From positions 1 through 27,742 of the forward strand of contig DASVCZ010000072.1 in NCBI GenBank assembly GCA_036381335.1: DNA of 27,742 bases, given 5' to 3'. The DNA comes from DASVCZ01 sp036381335. Its GTDB lineage: Bacteria; Patescibacteriota; Microgenomatia; UBA1400; PJMF01. The notes under the pieces were generated by a model, which worked only from the letters and a program-made list of their open reading frames with translations, was not told the DNA's origin and did not search any database. The translations under genes and the position numbers were made by a program. Below, in pieces: positions 1-7,783 of this stretch (the stretch's first letter is position 1; each line of letters begins with the position of its first letter).

Positions 1-1
1 T

Positions 2-712
2 CTGGAACGATTTCCTCAAAAAGAAGGCATAGTGGTCACGACCAAAAGTGATTTTTCTGCTAACTTTGGCTTTGGTTCTAGCAGTGCGGTGACGGTGGCA
101 TTTGCTAAAGCACTAACTACGTTGTATCAAGTCGAATTAACAGATAAAGAATTATTTAATCTTTGTTATGAATCGGTGATTGAAGTCCAAGGAGTTGGCT
201 CCGGATTTGATTTGGCTGCTGCATTATGGGGGGAAACGCTGTTGTATGTTACTCCCGCTAAAGTAGTCGAAAAAGTAAAAATCGACACATTGTCTCTAGT
301 TGTTGGGTACACAGGTATGAAAGCTGACACGCCGACGTTAATTAGGATGGTAGATGGTAAGTTAGCTGACAATAGAGCGTCGGTTGAGAACATTTTTAAT
401 CAGGTTGGCAAAATTACCGAGTCACTTAAAACGGCGTTAGAAAATGATAATCACTCTTTGGCTGGAGATTTGCTTAACCAACATCAAGAGAGTATGCGAG
501 AACTCGGAGTAAGTAGTATTGAATTAGAGAACTTAATTACTGCCAGCTTGGAGGGTGGAGCGTATGGAGCTACGCTTTCGGGAGCTGGGGGTGGTGATTG
601 TATGGTAGCGCTCGTTAATGAGAACACTCGCGAAGTAGTTGAGAACAAAATAATTCAAGCTGGGGGAGAAGTTATAAAAATTTCCTGTAATGCCCAAGGA
701 GTAACTCTATGA
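2..712 (+). CDS. GHMP kinase, 3' part (phosphomevalonate or mevalonate kinase)
   Basis: The frame is open from the window edge, so the N-terminus is missing; the GTG at 32 is internal. The visible part has the GHMP ATP-binding glycine-rich loop (NFGFGSSSAV), a SGFDLAAALWG segment resembling the substrate-binding aspartate region, and the C-terminal GHMP motif SGAGGGDCMVAL. The GGGDC form of the last motif is common in phosphomevalonate kinases, but the truncated N-terminus leaves mevalonate kinase possible. The stop overlaps the next start as ATGA (709-712). The downstream diphosphomevalonate decarboxylase and UppS indicate a mevalonate-pathway operon making isopentenyl diphosphate from ATP and mevalonate intermediates in the cytoplasm. 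Sure of the superfamily, moderately sure of the pathway, unsure which of the two kinases it is. Confidence 0.85.
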   Translation: MERFPQKEGIVVTTKSDFSANFGFGSSSAVTVAFAKALTTLYQVELTDKELFNLCYESVIEVQGVGSGFDLAAALWGETLLYVTPAKVVEKVKIDTLSLVVGYTGMKADTPTLIRMVDGKLADNRASVENIFNQVGKITESLKTALENDNHSLAGDLLNQHQESMRELGVSSIELENLITASLEGGAYGATLSGAGGGDCMVALVNENTREVVENKIIQAGGEVIKISCNAQGVTL

Positions 713-1284
713 CCACAACTCAGTCTCAAGATGAAATGTTAGTTCGCTTAAATCCGGAGGGTGAAATTATTGGTTCAGTTAGTCGTAAGGAGGCACATAA
801 CGATGAAAGCATTATTCATGCTGCTGTGCTGGTGATGATTTTCACTCACCCTGAAATGGATGAAACAATTGAGGGCAAAGTAGGAATAGAACAATTGGCT
901 GGTTGGTTTACTCAACGAAGTTGGGATAAAGATAAGTATCCGGGTGCATATTCTGTGACTGCTGCCGGTCACGTGGCATACAGAGAAGGGGCAAACCTAC
1001 AAGAATTGTTAGATGAAACTGCTCATAGAGAAACAGCAGAAGAAGTAGGATTACATGGTCTTGATTTAGAATTAATAGGAACAGAGATTGTCCATGCTCC
1101 AGGAGAAGAGACTCAATTAATTGCTGTGTACAGGGCGATCACGGACGCTCTTCCTTATATCGCCGATAATGAAGTAGCAGAAATTCAATTAGAAAACGTA
1201 AATAAAATGAGAGAGCTGATAGATGATAGAGAATTTACTCCCTTTGCGTTAGTAGCTATGAGAATGCTGGGAGTCTTATCATGA
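709..1284 (+). CDS. Nudix-fold protein in the mevalonate operon, IDI-like but lacking the catalytic Cys
   Basis: A 191-residue Nudix-fold protein. The Nudix helix shows RETAEEVGL, the REUxEExGU half of the box, with its leading glycine displaced by one residue. Its layout (conserved His in SIIHAAV, then YSVTAAGH, then the Nudix helix, then GEETQLIAVYRA, and FTPFAL near the end) resembles the YfcD/type I isopentenyl diphosphate isomerase branch. Type I isomerases have a catalytic Cys just before the GH (SVCGH in E. coli Idi); here that position is Ala. The EE pair needed for pyrophosphohydrolase chemistry is intact. It may therefore be a Nudix hydrolase acting on an isoprenoid or nucleotide diphosphate rather than a working isomerase. 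It overlaps both neighbours by 4 nt (ATGA), so it is translationally coupled. Confidence 0.8.
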   Translation: MTTTQSQDEMLVRLNPEGEIIGSVSRKEAHNDESIIHAAVLVMIFTHPEMDETIEGKVGIEQLAGWFTQRSWDKDKYPGAYSVTAAGHVAYREGANLQELLDETAHRETAEEVGLHGLDLELIGTEIVHAPGEETQLIAVYRAITDALPYIADNEVAEIQLENVNKMRELIDDREFTPFALVAMRMLGVLS

Positions 1285-2264
1285 AATCTACCGCGCGTGC
1301 TCATTCCAACATCGCTTTAGTTAAGTATTGGGGTAAGGGGGATGAGGAACTGCGTTTACCGGTTAATTCTTCGTTAGCTATTACGTTGGATAAAATATTT
1401 ACCGAAACCACTGTTGAGTTTTCCAACTCATTAAAAAAAGACGAAGTCACTATGGATGGCGATACGTTTAACGAACAAGAAACAGAACGAGTCAGTCGGC
1501 ATTTAGATTTAATTCGTCAGCGGGCTAACCTTACTGCGAGAGCTAAAGTTGTCACCAAAAATAATTTTCCTAAAGGTGTCGGGGCCGCTTCTTCGGCTTC
1601 TGGTTTTGCGGCGCTTTCAGTTGCCGCGGCCGCGGCAACTGGTTTAAAGTTATCAGAGAAAGAGCTTTCAGTGCTCGCTCGTCAAGGCTCAGGCTCTGCC
1701 AGCCGATCAATTCCCGGCGGTATCACAGTTTGGCACAAAGGTGATTCTAGTCACACATCTTTTGCCGAAAAAATTGAGTACCCTAGTGAATGGAATTTAA
1801 AAGTTCTACTGGTATTTGTAGGTGATTTACACCAAAAAAAAGTTGGCAGCACTGAAGGGATGGCAATTGCTCAGACAAGTCCTTACTATCAGATCGCCAT
1901 TCAAGAAGCCGAAGAAAATATTGAGCGGATGAAAAAAACTTTTAAAAAAAAGGACTGGCTAAAATGTGGAGAAATCATTGAAGCGGAAACATTTAGATTA
2001 CATATGCTGTGTATGACATCAATTCCTCATCTTCTTTATTGGCGCGGGACAACTGTCGATGTGTTTCAAAAATTAATAGCATTGAGAGAAGAAAACATCT
2101 ATGGATTCTTTACTGTGGATGCCGGACCCCATGTCCATGTGGTGTGCCAGGAAAAAGATGTTAAAAAAATCACTTCTGAGCTACAGGCAATTGAAGGAAT
2201 CACTGATATTGTGGAATGTGGGATTGGCGGGCCAGCAAAATTAATTGACAGTCACCTATTTTAA
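1281..2264 (+). CDS. mvaD: Diphosphomevalonate decarboxylase
   Basis: Catalyses the ATP-dependent decarboxylation of mevalonate 5-diphosphate to isopentenyl diphosphate. The 327-residue length is normal for the family. The N-terminus has the family hallmark AHSNIALVKYWGK followed by LPVNSSLAITLD. The ATP loop is GVGAASSASGFAAL. The active-site stretch GSGSASRSIPGGITVW contains the serine and arginine of the family's SGSA-RS motif, and the C-terminal YGFFTVDAGPHVHVV carries the aspartate region. It starts by ATGA overlap with the Nudix gene and ends 1 nt before the uppS start, so the three genes form one transcription unit. It is the most diagnostic mevalonate-pathway gene here. Confidence 0.96.
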   Translation: MKSTARAHSNIALVKYWGKGDEELRLPVNSSLAITLDKIFTETTVEFSNSLKKDEVTMDGDTFNEQETERVSRHLDLIRQRANLTARAKVVTKNNFPKGVGAASSASGFAALSVAAAAATGLKLSEKELSVLARQGSGSASRSIPGGITVWHKGDSSHTSFAEKIEYPSEWNLKVLLVFVGDLHQKKVGSTEGMAIAQTSPYYQIAIQEAEENIERMKKTFKKKDWLKCGEIIEAETFRLHMLCMTSIPHLLYWRGTTVDVFQKLIALREENIYGFFTVDAGPHVHVVCQEKDVKKITSELQAIEGITDIVECGIGGPAKLIDSHLF

Positions 2265-2265
2265 A

Positions 2266-2982
2266 ATGAAAAATAACACTACCGATAACTCAGTTCCCAC
2301 CCACCTAGCCATCATCTGCGATGGCAACCGTCGCTGGGCGCGGGATCACAAGCTCCAAGTTTTTAAGGGCCATGAGAAGGCGGTCAATGATGTCTTTGAG
2401 CCACTGATTGAGGCGGCGGCGGAGTGGGGCATTAAGTATCTCACATTCTGGATTTTTAGCACCGAGAATTGGGATCGCGACCAGTTTGAGATTGAGATGT
2501 TGATGAATTTGTTCCGGTCATTTTTCTCGCGCCAAATTGAGGAACTTCACCAAAAAGGCGTGCGGGTGAATATGATTGGGCGGTTATCAGACTTTGCTCC
2601 TGACATTCAAGCCAAAATTAAAGAGGGCATGGAGAAGACAAAAGATAACAAAAAAATCACAGTGACCTTGGCGATGAGTTATGGGGGAAGAGACGAAATT
2701 TTAAGAGCGGTCAATGAATTAGTAGCAGACAGAGTTAAAAGTTCTCGCACAGATAAAGTGACCAAAGAAGAACTTGAGCAGTACCTCGACACTTACGACA
2801 TGCCTGATCCTGATTTTGTCGTTAGGACCAGTGGCGAGCAGCGGACGTCAGGTTTCCTTTTATGGCAAGCTGATTATGCTGAGTGGTACTTTCCCGAATG
2901 GCATTTCCCTGAGTTTACCCCAGAAAAATTAGATGAAGTGATTGAGGAATATCAACACAGACAACGAAGATTTGGACGTTAG
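2266..2982 (+). CDS. uppS: Undecaprenyl diphosphate synthase (cis-prenyltransferase)
   Basis: Condenses isopentenyl diphosphate units onto farnesyl diphosphate to make the C55 carrier lipid for cell-wall and surface polymers. The start is the ATG 1 nt after the mvaD stop; a longer frame would need a TTG inside mvaD. The protein is 238 residues. Motif I reads CDGNRRWAR (residues 18-26) with catalytic Asp19. FWIFSTENW follows, then SYGGRDEI, then RTSGEQRTSGFLLWQADYAE with the diphosphate-binding arginines, and a C-terminal RQRRFGR. Two departures from common bacterial sequences are DGNRRWA for DGNGRWA and SGFLLWQ for SNFLLWQ. It is the last gene of the mevalonate operon and overlaps the convergent pilin-like gene by 4 nt. 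Confidence 0.95.
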   Translation: MKNNTTDNSVPTHLAIICDGNRRWARDHKLQVFKGHEKAVNDVFEPLIEAAAEWGIKYLTFWIFSTENWDRDQFEIEMLMNLFRSFFSRQIEELHQKGVRVNMIGRLSDFAPDIQAKIKEGMEKTKDNKKITVTLAMSYGGRDEILRAVNELVADRVKSSRTDKVTKEELEQYLDTYDMPDPDFVVRTSGEQRTSGFLLWQADYAEWYFPEWHFPEFTPEKLDEVIEEYQHRQRRFGR

Positions 2983-3536
2983 AAGACGCTAATTCCAAAG
3001 ATTGCTTCCAGCAATCTCACCAACCAGAAGCTAATAAAGAGGAGCAAGAATCCTACTACGGCGGCGGTAATCCTTTGCTTACCTGCATCCATTGATTTCT
3101 TACTGGCAGCTCCTGAGAGCATCTCAAACCCGCCCCAAAATATCATGACGAATAGAATTAAGCCGGCGGCAGGGAAGGCGAAGACCAAAAAGCGAGACAT
3201 GACGCCACCAAAAGTGGTTAAGTCTTCCTGGACTGTTACTTCTTCAGATTTTAAAGCCTCGATTTTAAGAGGGTTGATCTGATCCCAGTTGAGGATGCTA
3301 TCGCTATTAGTGTCTGATTGAGATTGAGGTGGAGTTGTGGGATTAGCGGCTTGTTGTTCAGCGGCACAAGAGCTGGTGTCAGAACAACAGATGTTACTTG
3401 TCCCTATAGGACAAGTGATGGGGAAACTAGTAGCCTCAGTCGCACATCGAGTTCCTCTCGCACATTGGGCAAAAGTAGGTGTGGTGAAAGTAGTGAAGAG
3501 TATAGAAAAAATAAGAGCTAGTAAGACTTTTTTCAC
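2979..3536 (-). CDS. Small secreted T4SS-pilin-like membrane protein
   Basis: A 185-residue protein with a signal peptide (MKKVLLALIFSILFTT..FA), a short Cys-rich segment (six Cys between about residues 25 and 57), a low-complexity Pro/Gln/Ser linker and two C-terminal membrane helices separated by GAASKKSMDAGKQRIT. This C-terminal architecture matches the T4SS-pilin (TrbC/VirB2-like) family common in Patescibacteria; the match is from memory of the family, not a search. The start is the GTG at 3536: a GGAGG lies 5 nt upstream (3542-3546) inside the 3' end of the preceding gene, which ends 1 nt before. An upstream TTG at 3548 has no ribosome-binding site. It is the second gene of a two-gene operon with a paralogous C-terminus, and its own 3' end overlaps uppS by 4 nt. 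Confidence 0.82.
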   Translation of the reverse strand: MKKVLLALIFSILFTTFTTPTFAQCARGTRCATEATSFPITCPIGTSNICCSDTSSCAAEQQAANPTTPPQSQSDTNSDSILNWDQINPLKIEALKSEEVTVQEDLTTFGGVMSRFLVFAFPAAGLILFVMIFWGGFEMLSGAASKKSMDAGKQRITAAVVGFLLLFISFWLVRLLEAIFGISVF

Positions 3537-3537
3537 C

Positions 3538-4809
3538 TTAACCTCCAAATCCTGGAATTTTCAGGATCTCCATACCGATAAGTTGTAAGACACTAACTGA
3601 GAAAATAATAAAGAGTAAGCCCACTACCGCTGAGGTCATCAGCTCTTTGGCTTCACTGGTTTTTTTCGGGTCTCCTTGACTGGTAGTAAACATAAAACCG
3701 GCCGAGAGAATCATTAAAAGCGCCACTCCGCCTGCCATTCCCACAGCGATGGTGACAATTGTTCCTAGCAATAAATCTTCTTCCACTTGAATACATCCCA
3801 CAGCAGTCCAGATACCACTATTATCGCGCGAACACGTTAAGCAACTTTCTTTAGCAGGACCTTCTGCTAGTTGGTTGCAAATTTCATACGGAACTCCTGG
3901 GTTAGTGCAGTCCTGATCGCATTCATTTTGTGTGCCTCCATTCCAACTTATTGCTGTCGTCCCTTCACCTGCTTCACAAATGTCATTTCCGCATATGGGT
4001 TGAAGATTATCGGCACACTCACTAGCGTAGAAGGGATTTTCACTGCCATCTTCATTAAATTGGTTAGATTCGCATCCAGGATAACAAGTGACGTTACAGA
4101 TTTGACACTGGGTGCAAAAACTTTCCCCCGAAGCAACATTAACACCGCCTTCTTCCGTGGGACCTTGGCAAGTAAATTCAGATGGATTGAATTGACTACG
4201 ATCAGGATTTGGTAGAAGCTGACCGACACACAATTGTTTGCCTGTCCCTCCTCCGCAAGTGACAGGATACTCACAATTACCTTCCTGACGATGTTCTTGA
4301 AAGTAATTATCTCTGCTAAGACCGAACTCAATCCAGCATTCTTTATCATCAGGAGAATATAACCCCCCTCTATGATCTTGCTGGACTCGTAGTCTAATTC
4401 CTCTCGTTGGCTGTAAGTCCTCATCAAGACCATCAGAGAAAGCTTCCGCGGTAAAAGTTGGTGCTACTACGAGTGAGGCTGTATTTCCGTTACATGAATT
4501 CATATATATGGGTCCACCAAAATCAGCACTTCCAGTTCTACTTTTTTCAAATTGGACAAAGTATTTGCCATCACCTTCTCCACCACAATCTTCAGGAGAA
4601 ATATTGTTGAGTCTAATAGTAAAGGTTATGGGTAAATAGAATGGAAGAGTTATATCTGAGTGCACTGGATCAGTTTCAAAATTCTGTTCAATGGTGTGGG
4701 TTCCTCCGCCAGTCCAAGAATACTCAATTGTGCAACTTTGGGCAAAAGCTTTTGAAGGAATGACAAGAAAAAGGAAGAAGGCTAATACGAAAGACAGGAC
4801 TTTTTTCAC
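3538..4809 (-). CDS. Large Cys-rich secreted protein with T4SS-pilin-like C-terminus
   Basis: 423 residues: a signal peptide (MKKVLSFVLAFFLFLVIPSKAFA), a beta-rich ectodomain, then a dense Cys region with a CGNDICEAGEG..NECDQDC motif like the CGNGICEPGE-type repeats of extracellular proteins. The C-terminus has two hydrophobic helices around TTSQGDPKKTSEAKELMTSA, the same double-helix module as the downstream gene. It probably sits in the membrane with a large disulfide-stabilised outer domain. The GTG at 4809 is chosen over a TTG at 4827 because a TACAAT box lies 6 nt upstream of it, which would make the mRNA leaderless, and because the resulting MKKVL start matches the paralogue. Possible roles are a pilin or surface-apparatus subunit or an adhesin; no VirB4 or other secretion gene is in the window. 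Confidence 0.78.
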   Translation of the reverse strand: MKKVLSFVLAFFLFLVIPSKAFAQSCTIEYSWTGGGTHTIEQNFETDPVHSDITLPFYLPITFTIRLNNISPEDCGGEGDGKYFVQFEKSRTGSADFGGPIYMNSCNGNTASLVVAPTFTAEAFSDGLDEDLQPTRGIRLRVQQDHRGGLYSPDDKECWIEFGLSRDNYFQEHRQEGNCEYPVTCGGGTGKQLCVGQLLPNPDRSQFNPSEFTCQGPTEEGGVNVASGESFCTQCQICNVTCYPGCESNQFNEDGSENPFYASECADNLQPICGNDICEAGEGTTAISWNGGTQNECDQDCTNPGVPYEICNQLAEGPAKESCLTCSRDNSGIWTAVGCIQVEEDLLLGTIVTIAVGMAGGVALLMILSAGFMFTTSQGDPKKTSEAKELMTSAVVGLLFIIFSVSVLQLIGMEILKIPGFGG

Positions 4810-4815
4810 TCCCTT

Positions 4816-4821
4816 ATTGTA
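4816..4821 (-). promoter_or_regulatory. -10 box, pilin-like operon (leaderless)
   Basis: TACAAT on the minus strand, followed by 6 nt (AAGGGA) and GTG. The predicted transcription start is the G of the start codon. Confidence 0.55.
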
Positions 4822-4872
4822 CCTCAAGTTTAGATAAAAGATAAATGGTTGGTTTTAGGGGCTTCTTCAATC

Positions 4873-4881
4873 TGGTATGAT
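4873..4881 (+). promoter_or_regulatory. Extended -10 box before the SpoIID gene
   Basis: TGG-TATGAT, 10 nt before the ATG at 4892. It overlaps the in-frame ATGs at 4877 and 4880, which therefore could not be on a transcript starting here. Confidence 0.5.
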
Positions 4882-4891
4882 GAGTAGAGAT

Positions 4892-6586
4892 ATGCCAACG
4901 AAAAGAATTGCTCGAGGTGTGGTGGCGCTACTGCTGGTAATAGGTGTAGTGGCAACGGCTTTCTCATCTCTCTGGACGATCAGTTTTGCCCTCGATCCGG
5001 TGGAGGAGTTGCAGCAGGAGATTAATGAGCTGGAACATTTAAAAAAGTTGTCGGAAGACGCCACTAAGCCCTTGGAGGGCCAGTTGGGCAGCCTGGAGGC
5101 CAGAATTAAAAATGCCCAAAATGGAATTGCTCAGGCCAAGCAAGATGCGGACAAGCTGGCTGATGATATCGTCAAGCGTGAGGAAGAATTGGCCGTCCAG
5201 TACACCCTTTTGTCCAAACGCATTGCCGAGCGCTATAAGCGGTCGCGGACTTTTTCACCCCTGACTCTCTTCTTGGCCACTGCCAACGCCAGCCGCTTGA
5301 CCAAAGACCTCGCATACCGGAGTTCGGTGGAGGCGCAAGACAATCGGTTGATCACGGAGCTCAGCGGCCAGATTGAAGGTCTAGAGAAGGATAGAAAGGC
5401 GCTCGAAGAGCGCCAAGTCCAGTTAGCGGCGTTGCAAACGCAGCTGGACGGTCAGGCAGAATTTTTCCGGACAGAAATTGCCAAGGCTAAAGATTACCAG
5501 CAATCTTTGGGGAGCCAAATCGCCGCTTTGTCAGCCAAGCAGCAAGAAATTGTGAACTCACGGTCAGGCACCTTTACCGCCTCTATTGGAGACAGCGAGC
5601 TGGCGGATGACTACAACGCGTCGATCAAAGGTTTTCGTGAGTCAGCGCCGCCCGGGAGCTTCGCCGTTTTTTCCTTTGGAGCCCACACCCATCGCAAAGG
5701 CATGAGCCAGTATGGTGCCCGCGGCCGGGCGCAAGCGGGCCAGGATTTCAAACAAATTCTCAAGGCCTACTACGGTAAAGAGCCTGTCAGCAAAGACACC
5801 GGCGGCAGTATCAAAGTAGCGGGATACGGTGAGATGGATTTTGAGACCACGTATCTTTACGGCATCGCCGAAATGCCTTCCAGCTGGAGTGCCGAAGCCC
5901 TCAAGGCTCAAGCAGTAGCGGCCCGAACCTATGCCTATCGCTACAAGATCGAAGGCAAGGAAATTTGCACCACCGAAGCCTGTCAAGTGTTTAACAAATC
6001 AAAATCTGATAATGCCCCCGAATCGTGGAAAAATGCCGTTAATGCCACCAAAGGCCAAGTGCTGGAAGACGTGGTCACTTTCTATGCTTCCACTCACGGC
6101 GGGTATGCTTCCCCGATTGGTTGGGACACCACCGACGGCAGTGGCGGTAGCAACTTTGTCGATAAATCGTATGACAAGATTGGTGGCTCGCCCTGGGTCT
6201 ACAAAGCCTGGTACACCAAAGGCTACAGCTCATCTTCCGATAAATGCGGCCGGGCCAACCCCTGGCTGACGGGTGAGGAGCTGGCCGATATCATCAACGC
6301 CGCTCGCTACCGGGACGACCGCGTGACCCCGGTCACCACTTCTTGTTGGGGTGGCAACCCCTACTCGCACGAAGAACTGCGAGCCAAGTCCGACGGTCCA
6401 TCGCGCGTCACCAGCGTTCGCGTGGCTCAAGGCAATGGCTCCACCAGTCAAGTTATTTTCCAGACAGACAAAGGAGAGATCACCCTCTCGGGCTCCGATT
6501 TTAAAACAGCTTTTAACCTCCGGGCGCCTGGATACCTGTCGATTCCTCAAAGCAGTTTTGCCTTCTTTAACATTGAACAGAAGTAA
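4892..6586 (+). CDS. SpoIID/LytB-domain cell-wall protein with coiled-coil N-terminus
   Basis: 564 residues. A membrane anchor or signal segment (about residues 7-34) is followed by a long charged coiled coil (about 35-225) like those of PcsB/CwlO-type wall regulators. A SpoIID domain follows from about 265. It has HRKGMSQYGARGRAQAG, then GIAEMPSSWSAEALKAQAVAARTYA, with the Glu of EMP corresponding to the lytic transglycosylase Glu of B. subtilis SpoIID, then CTTEACQVF and STHGGYASP near residue 400. In the family this domain cleaves peptidoglycan glycan strands. Sporulation is not implied; the domain is widespread in non-sporulating bacteria. The start at 4892 is inferred from the promoter position; 4877 is the alternative. 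The gene looks more GC-rich than the mevalonate genes upstream. Confidence 0.88.
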   Translation: MPTKRIARGVVALLLVIGVVATAFSSLWTISFALDPVEELQQEINELEHLKKLSEDATKPLEGQLGSLEARIKNAQNGIAQAKQDADKLADDIVKREEELAVQYTLLSKRIAERYKRSRTFSPLTLFLATANASRLTKDLAYRSSVEAQDNRLITELSGQIEGLEKDRKALEERQVQLAALQTQLDGQAEFFRTEIAKAKDYQQSLGSQIAALSAKQQEIVNSRSGTFTASIGDSELADDYNASIKGFRESAPPGSFAVFSFGAHTHRKGMSQYGARGRAQAGQDFKQILKAYYGKEPVSKDTGGSIKVAGYGEMDFETTYLYGIAEMPSSWSAEALKAQAVAARTYAYRYKIEGKEICTTEACQVFNKSKSDNAPESWKNAVNATKGQVLEDVVTFYASTHGGYASPIGWDTTDGSGGSNFVDKSYDKIGGSPWVYKAWYTKGYSSSSDKCGRANPWLTGEELADIINAARYRDDRVTPVTTSCWGGNPYSHEELRAKSDGPSRVTSVRVAQGNGSTSQVIFQTDKGEITLSGSDFKTAFNLRAPGYLSIPQSSFAFFNIEQK

Positions 6587-6651
6587 CTTGAAGTTGATAA
6601 AATAATGGCGCAACTGAGTAATTAAGCGCATAAAAAACCCCTAGTTATGAC

Positions 6652-6660
6652 TGATACAAT
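6652..6660 (+). promoter_or_regulatory. Extended -10 box before recF
   Basis: TGA-TACAAT ending 9 nt before the recF ATG, predicting a leader of at most about 3 nt. Confidence 0.55.
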
Positions 6661-6669
6661 ACGACTACT

Positions 6670-7767
6670 ATGATTCAGTCGTTGGCGCTGCAGCACTTCC
6701 GCATTTACTCTTCCAAAACGTTCACCTTTTCTCAACCCACTACTGTTATTGTCGGTCCTAACGCCATCGGCAAAACCTCTATTTTAGAAGCTATTTCCTT
6801 GTTATCCACCGGTCACAGTTTTCGGGCTGACAGAGTCGAAGAGATGATCGCGTTTGAACAGGAACTGGGCAGAATTAAGAGTAAAGTCCGGAGCGTGAAG
6901 TCGATAGCCGGTGACGATCCACCAGATCAAGAAGAAGTGACACTAGAAGTTTTACTCACTCGCGGAGAAGTCCAAGGCAAGCGGACGCTCAAAACCCTCT
7001 ACTCAGTCAACGACGTTCGCCGCCGCAAGAAAGATTTCTTGGGGCACTTCTATACCGTCCTCTTTCGGCCAGAGGATATGCGGCTGGTCGAAGGCTCGCC
7101 CAGCCGCCGCCGCCGCTTTCTGGACGTGCCCTTGTCGATCTTGGATCATGAGTATGCCCACTCACTCACCGCTTACGAACAAACGCTCAAACGCCGGAAT
7201 AAACTTTTGGAACTGGTCCGTGAGCAGCTATCACCAGAGACGGCTCTAACCTATTGGAACATGAGTTTAATTAAACATGGGCAAAAGCTGCAACAGTCGC
7301 GGCAAGCTTTTTTGCATTCCTTTAATTCGGTGGAATTCCCCTTATCTTTCTCGGTGGAGTATCAACCTTCCTTGATTAGTGAAGACAGAATCAAGCAGTA
7401 TCAAAAAAAAGAAGTTGTGATTGGGCATACATTGATCGGCCCTCACAAAGACGACTTTATAGTCAAGTTAAAAGTAGGAAAGCATACCGCCGAAAGCACC
7501 GACGTTGCTATCTACGGTTCGCGCGGCCAGCAACGAATGGCCGTCTTGTGGTTGAAAATCGGGGAGTTGGCCTACGTGGAAAGTACTACCGGCACCAAAG
7601 TTACCTTGTTACTTGATGATATTTTATCTGAGTTGGATCAGGAAAGTCGGCAGCGGGTGATGACTCTCCTAGGCGAACGACAAACGATCATTACCACCAC
7701 CGAACCTAGAGTGGTAGAGGAGATCGAAAGCGTTAGCAGCCAGTTAGATATAATTGCGTTAGAATAA
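6670..7767 (+). CDS. recF: DNA replication and repair protein RecF
   Basis: An SMC-like ATPase that helps load RecA at gaps and stalled forks. It has 365 residues, the usual length. Walker A is GPNAIGKT (29-36), the RecF hallmark GPHKDDF is in the middle, the ABC-type signature reads YGSRGQQRMAVLWLK, and Walker B is LLLDDILSELD (from 313). In many bacteria recF sits beside dnaA and dnaN; neither is visible here, so the usual origin neighbourhood is absent. No Shine-Dalgarno is seen before the ATG, and an extended -10 box ends 9 nt upstream. nnrD follows 16 nt later. Confidence 0.95.
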   Translation: MIQSLALQHFRIYSSKTFTFSQPTTVIVGPNAIGKTSILEAISLLSTGHSFRADRVEEMIAFEQELGRIKSKVRSVKSIAGDDPPDQEEVTLEVLLTRGEVQGKRTLKTLYSVNDVRRRKKDFLGHFYTVLFRPEDMRLVEGSPSRRRRFLDVPLSILDHEYAHSLTAYEQTLKRRNKLLELVREQLSPETALTYWNMSLIKHGQKLQQSRQAFLHSFNSVEFPLSFSVEYQPSLISEDRIKQYQKKEVVIGHTLIGPHKDDFIVKLKVGKHTAESTDVAIYGSRGQQRMAVLWLKIGELAYVESTTGTKVTLLLDDILSELDQESRQRVMTLLGERQTIITTTEPRVVEEIESVSSQLDIIALE

Positions 7768-7783
7768 GATACAACGCTTCCTT

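Noticed and set aside
709..1284. Type I isopentenyl diphosphate isomerase (idi)
   Set aside because: Operon position fits, but the catalytic Cys is replaced by Ala and the hydrolase glutamates are intact, so the symbol was withheld.
6670..7767. Replication origin near recF
   Set aside because: No dnaA, dnaN or cluster of DnaA boxes was seen; the one TTATCCAC-like match, near 20770, is inside comEC.
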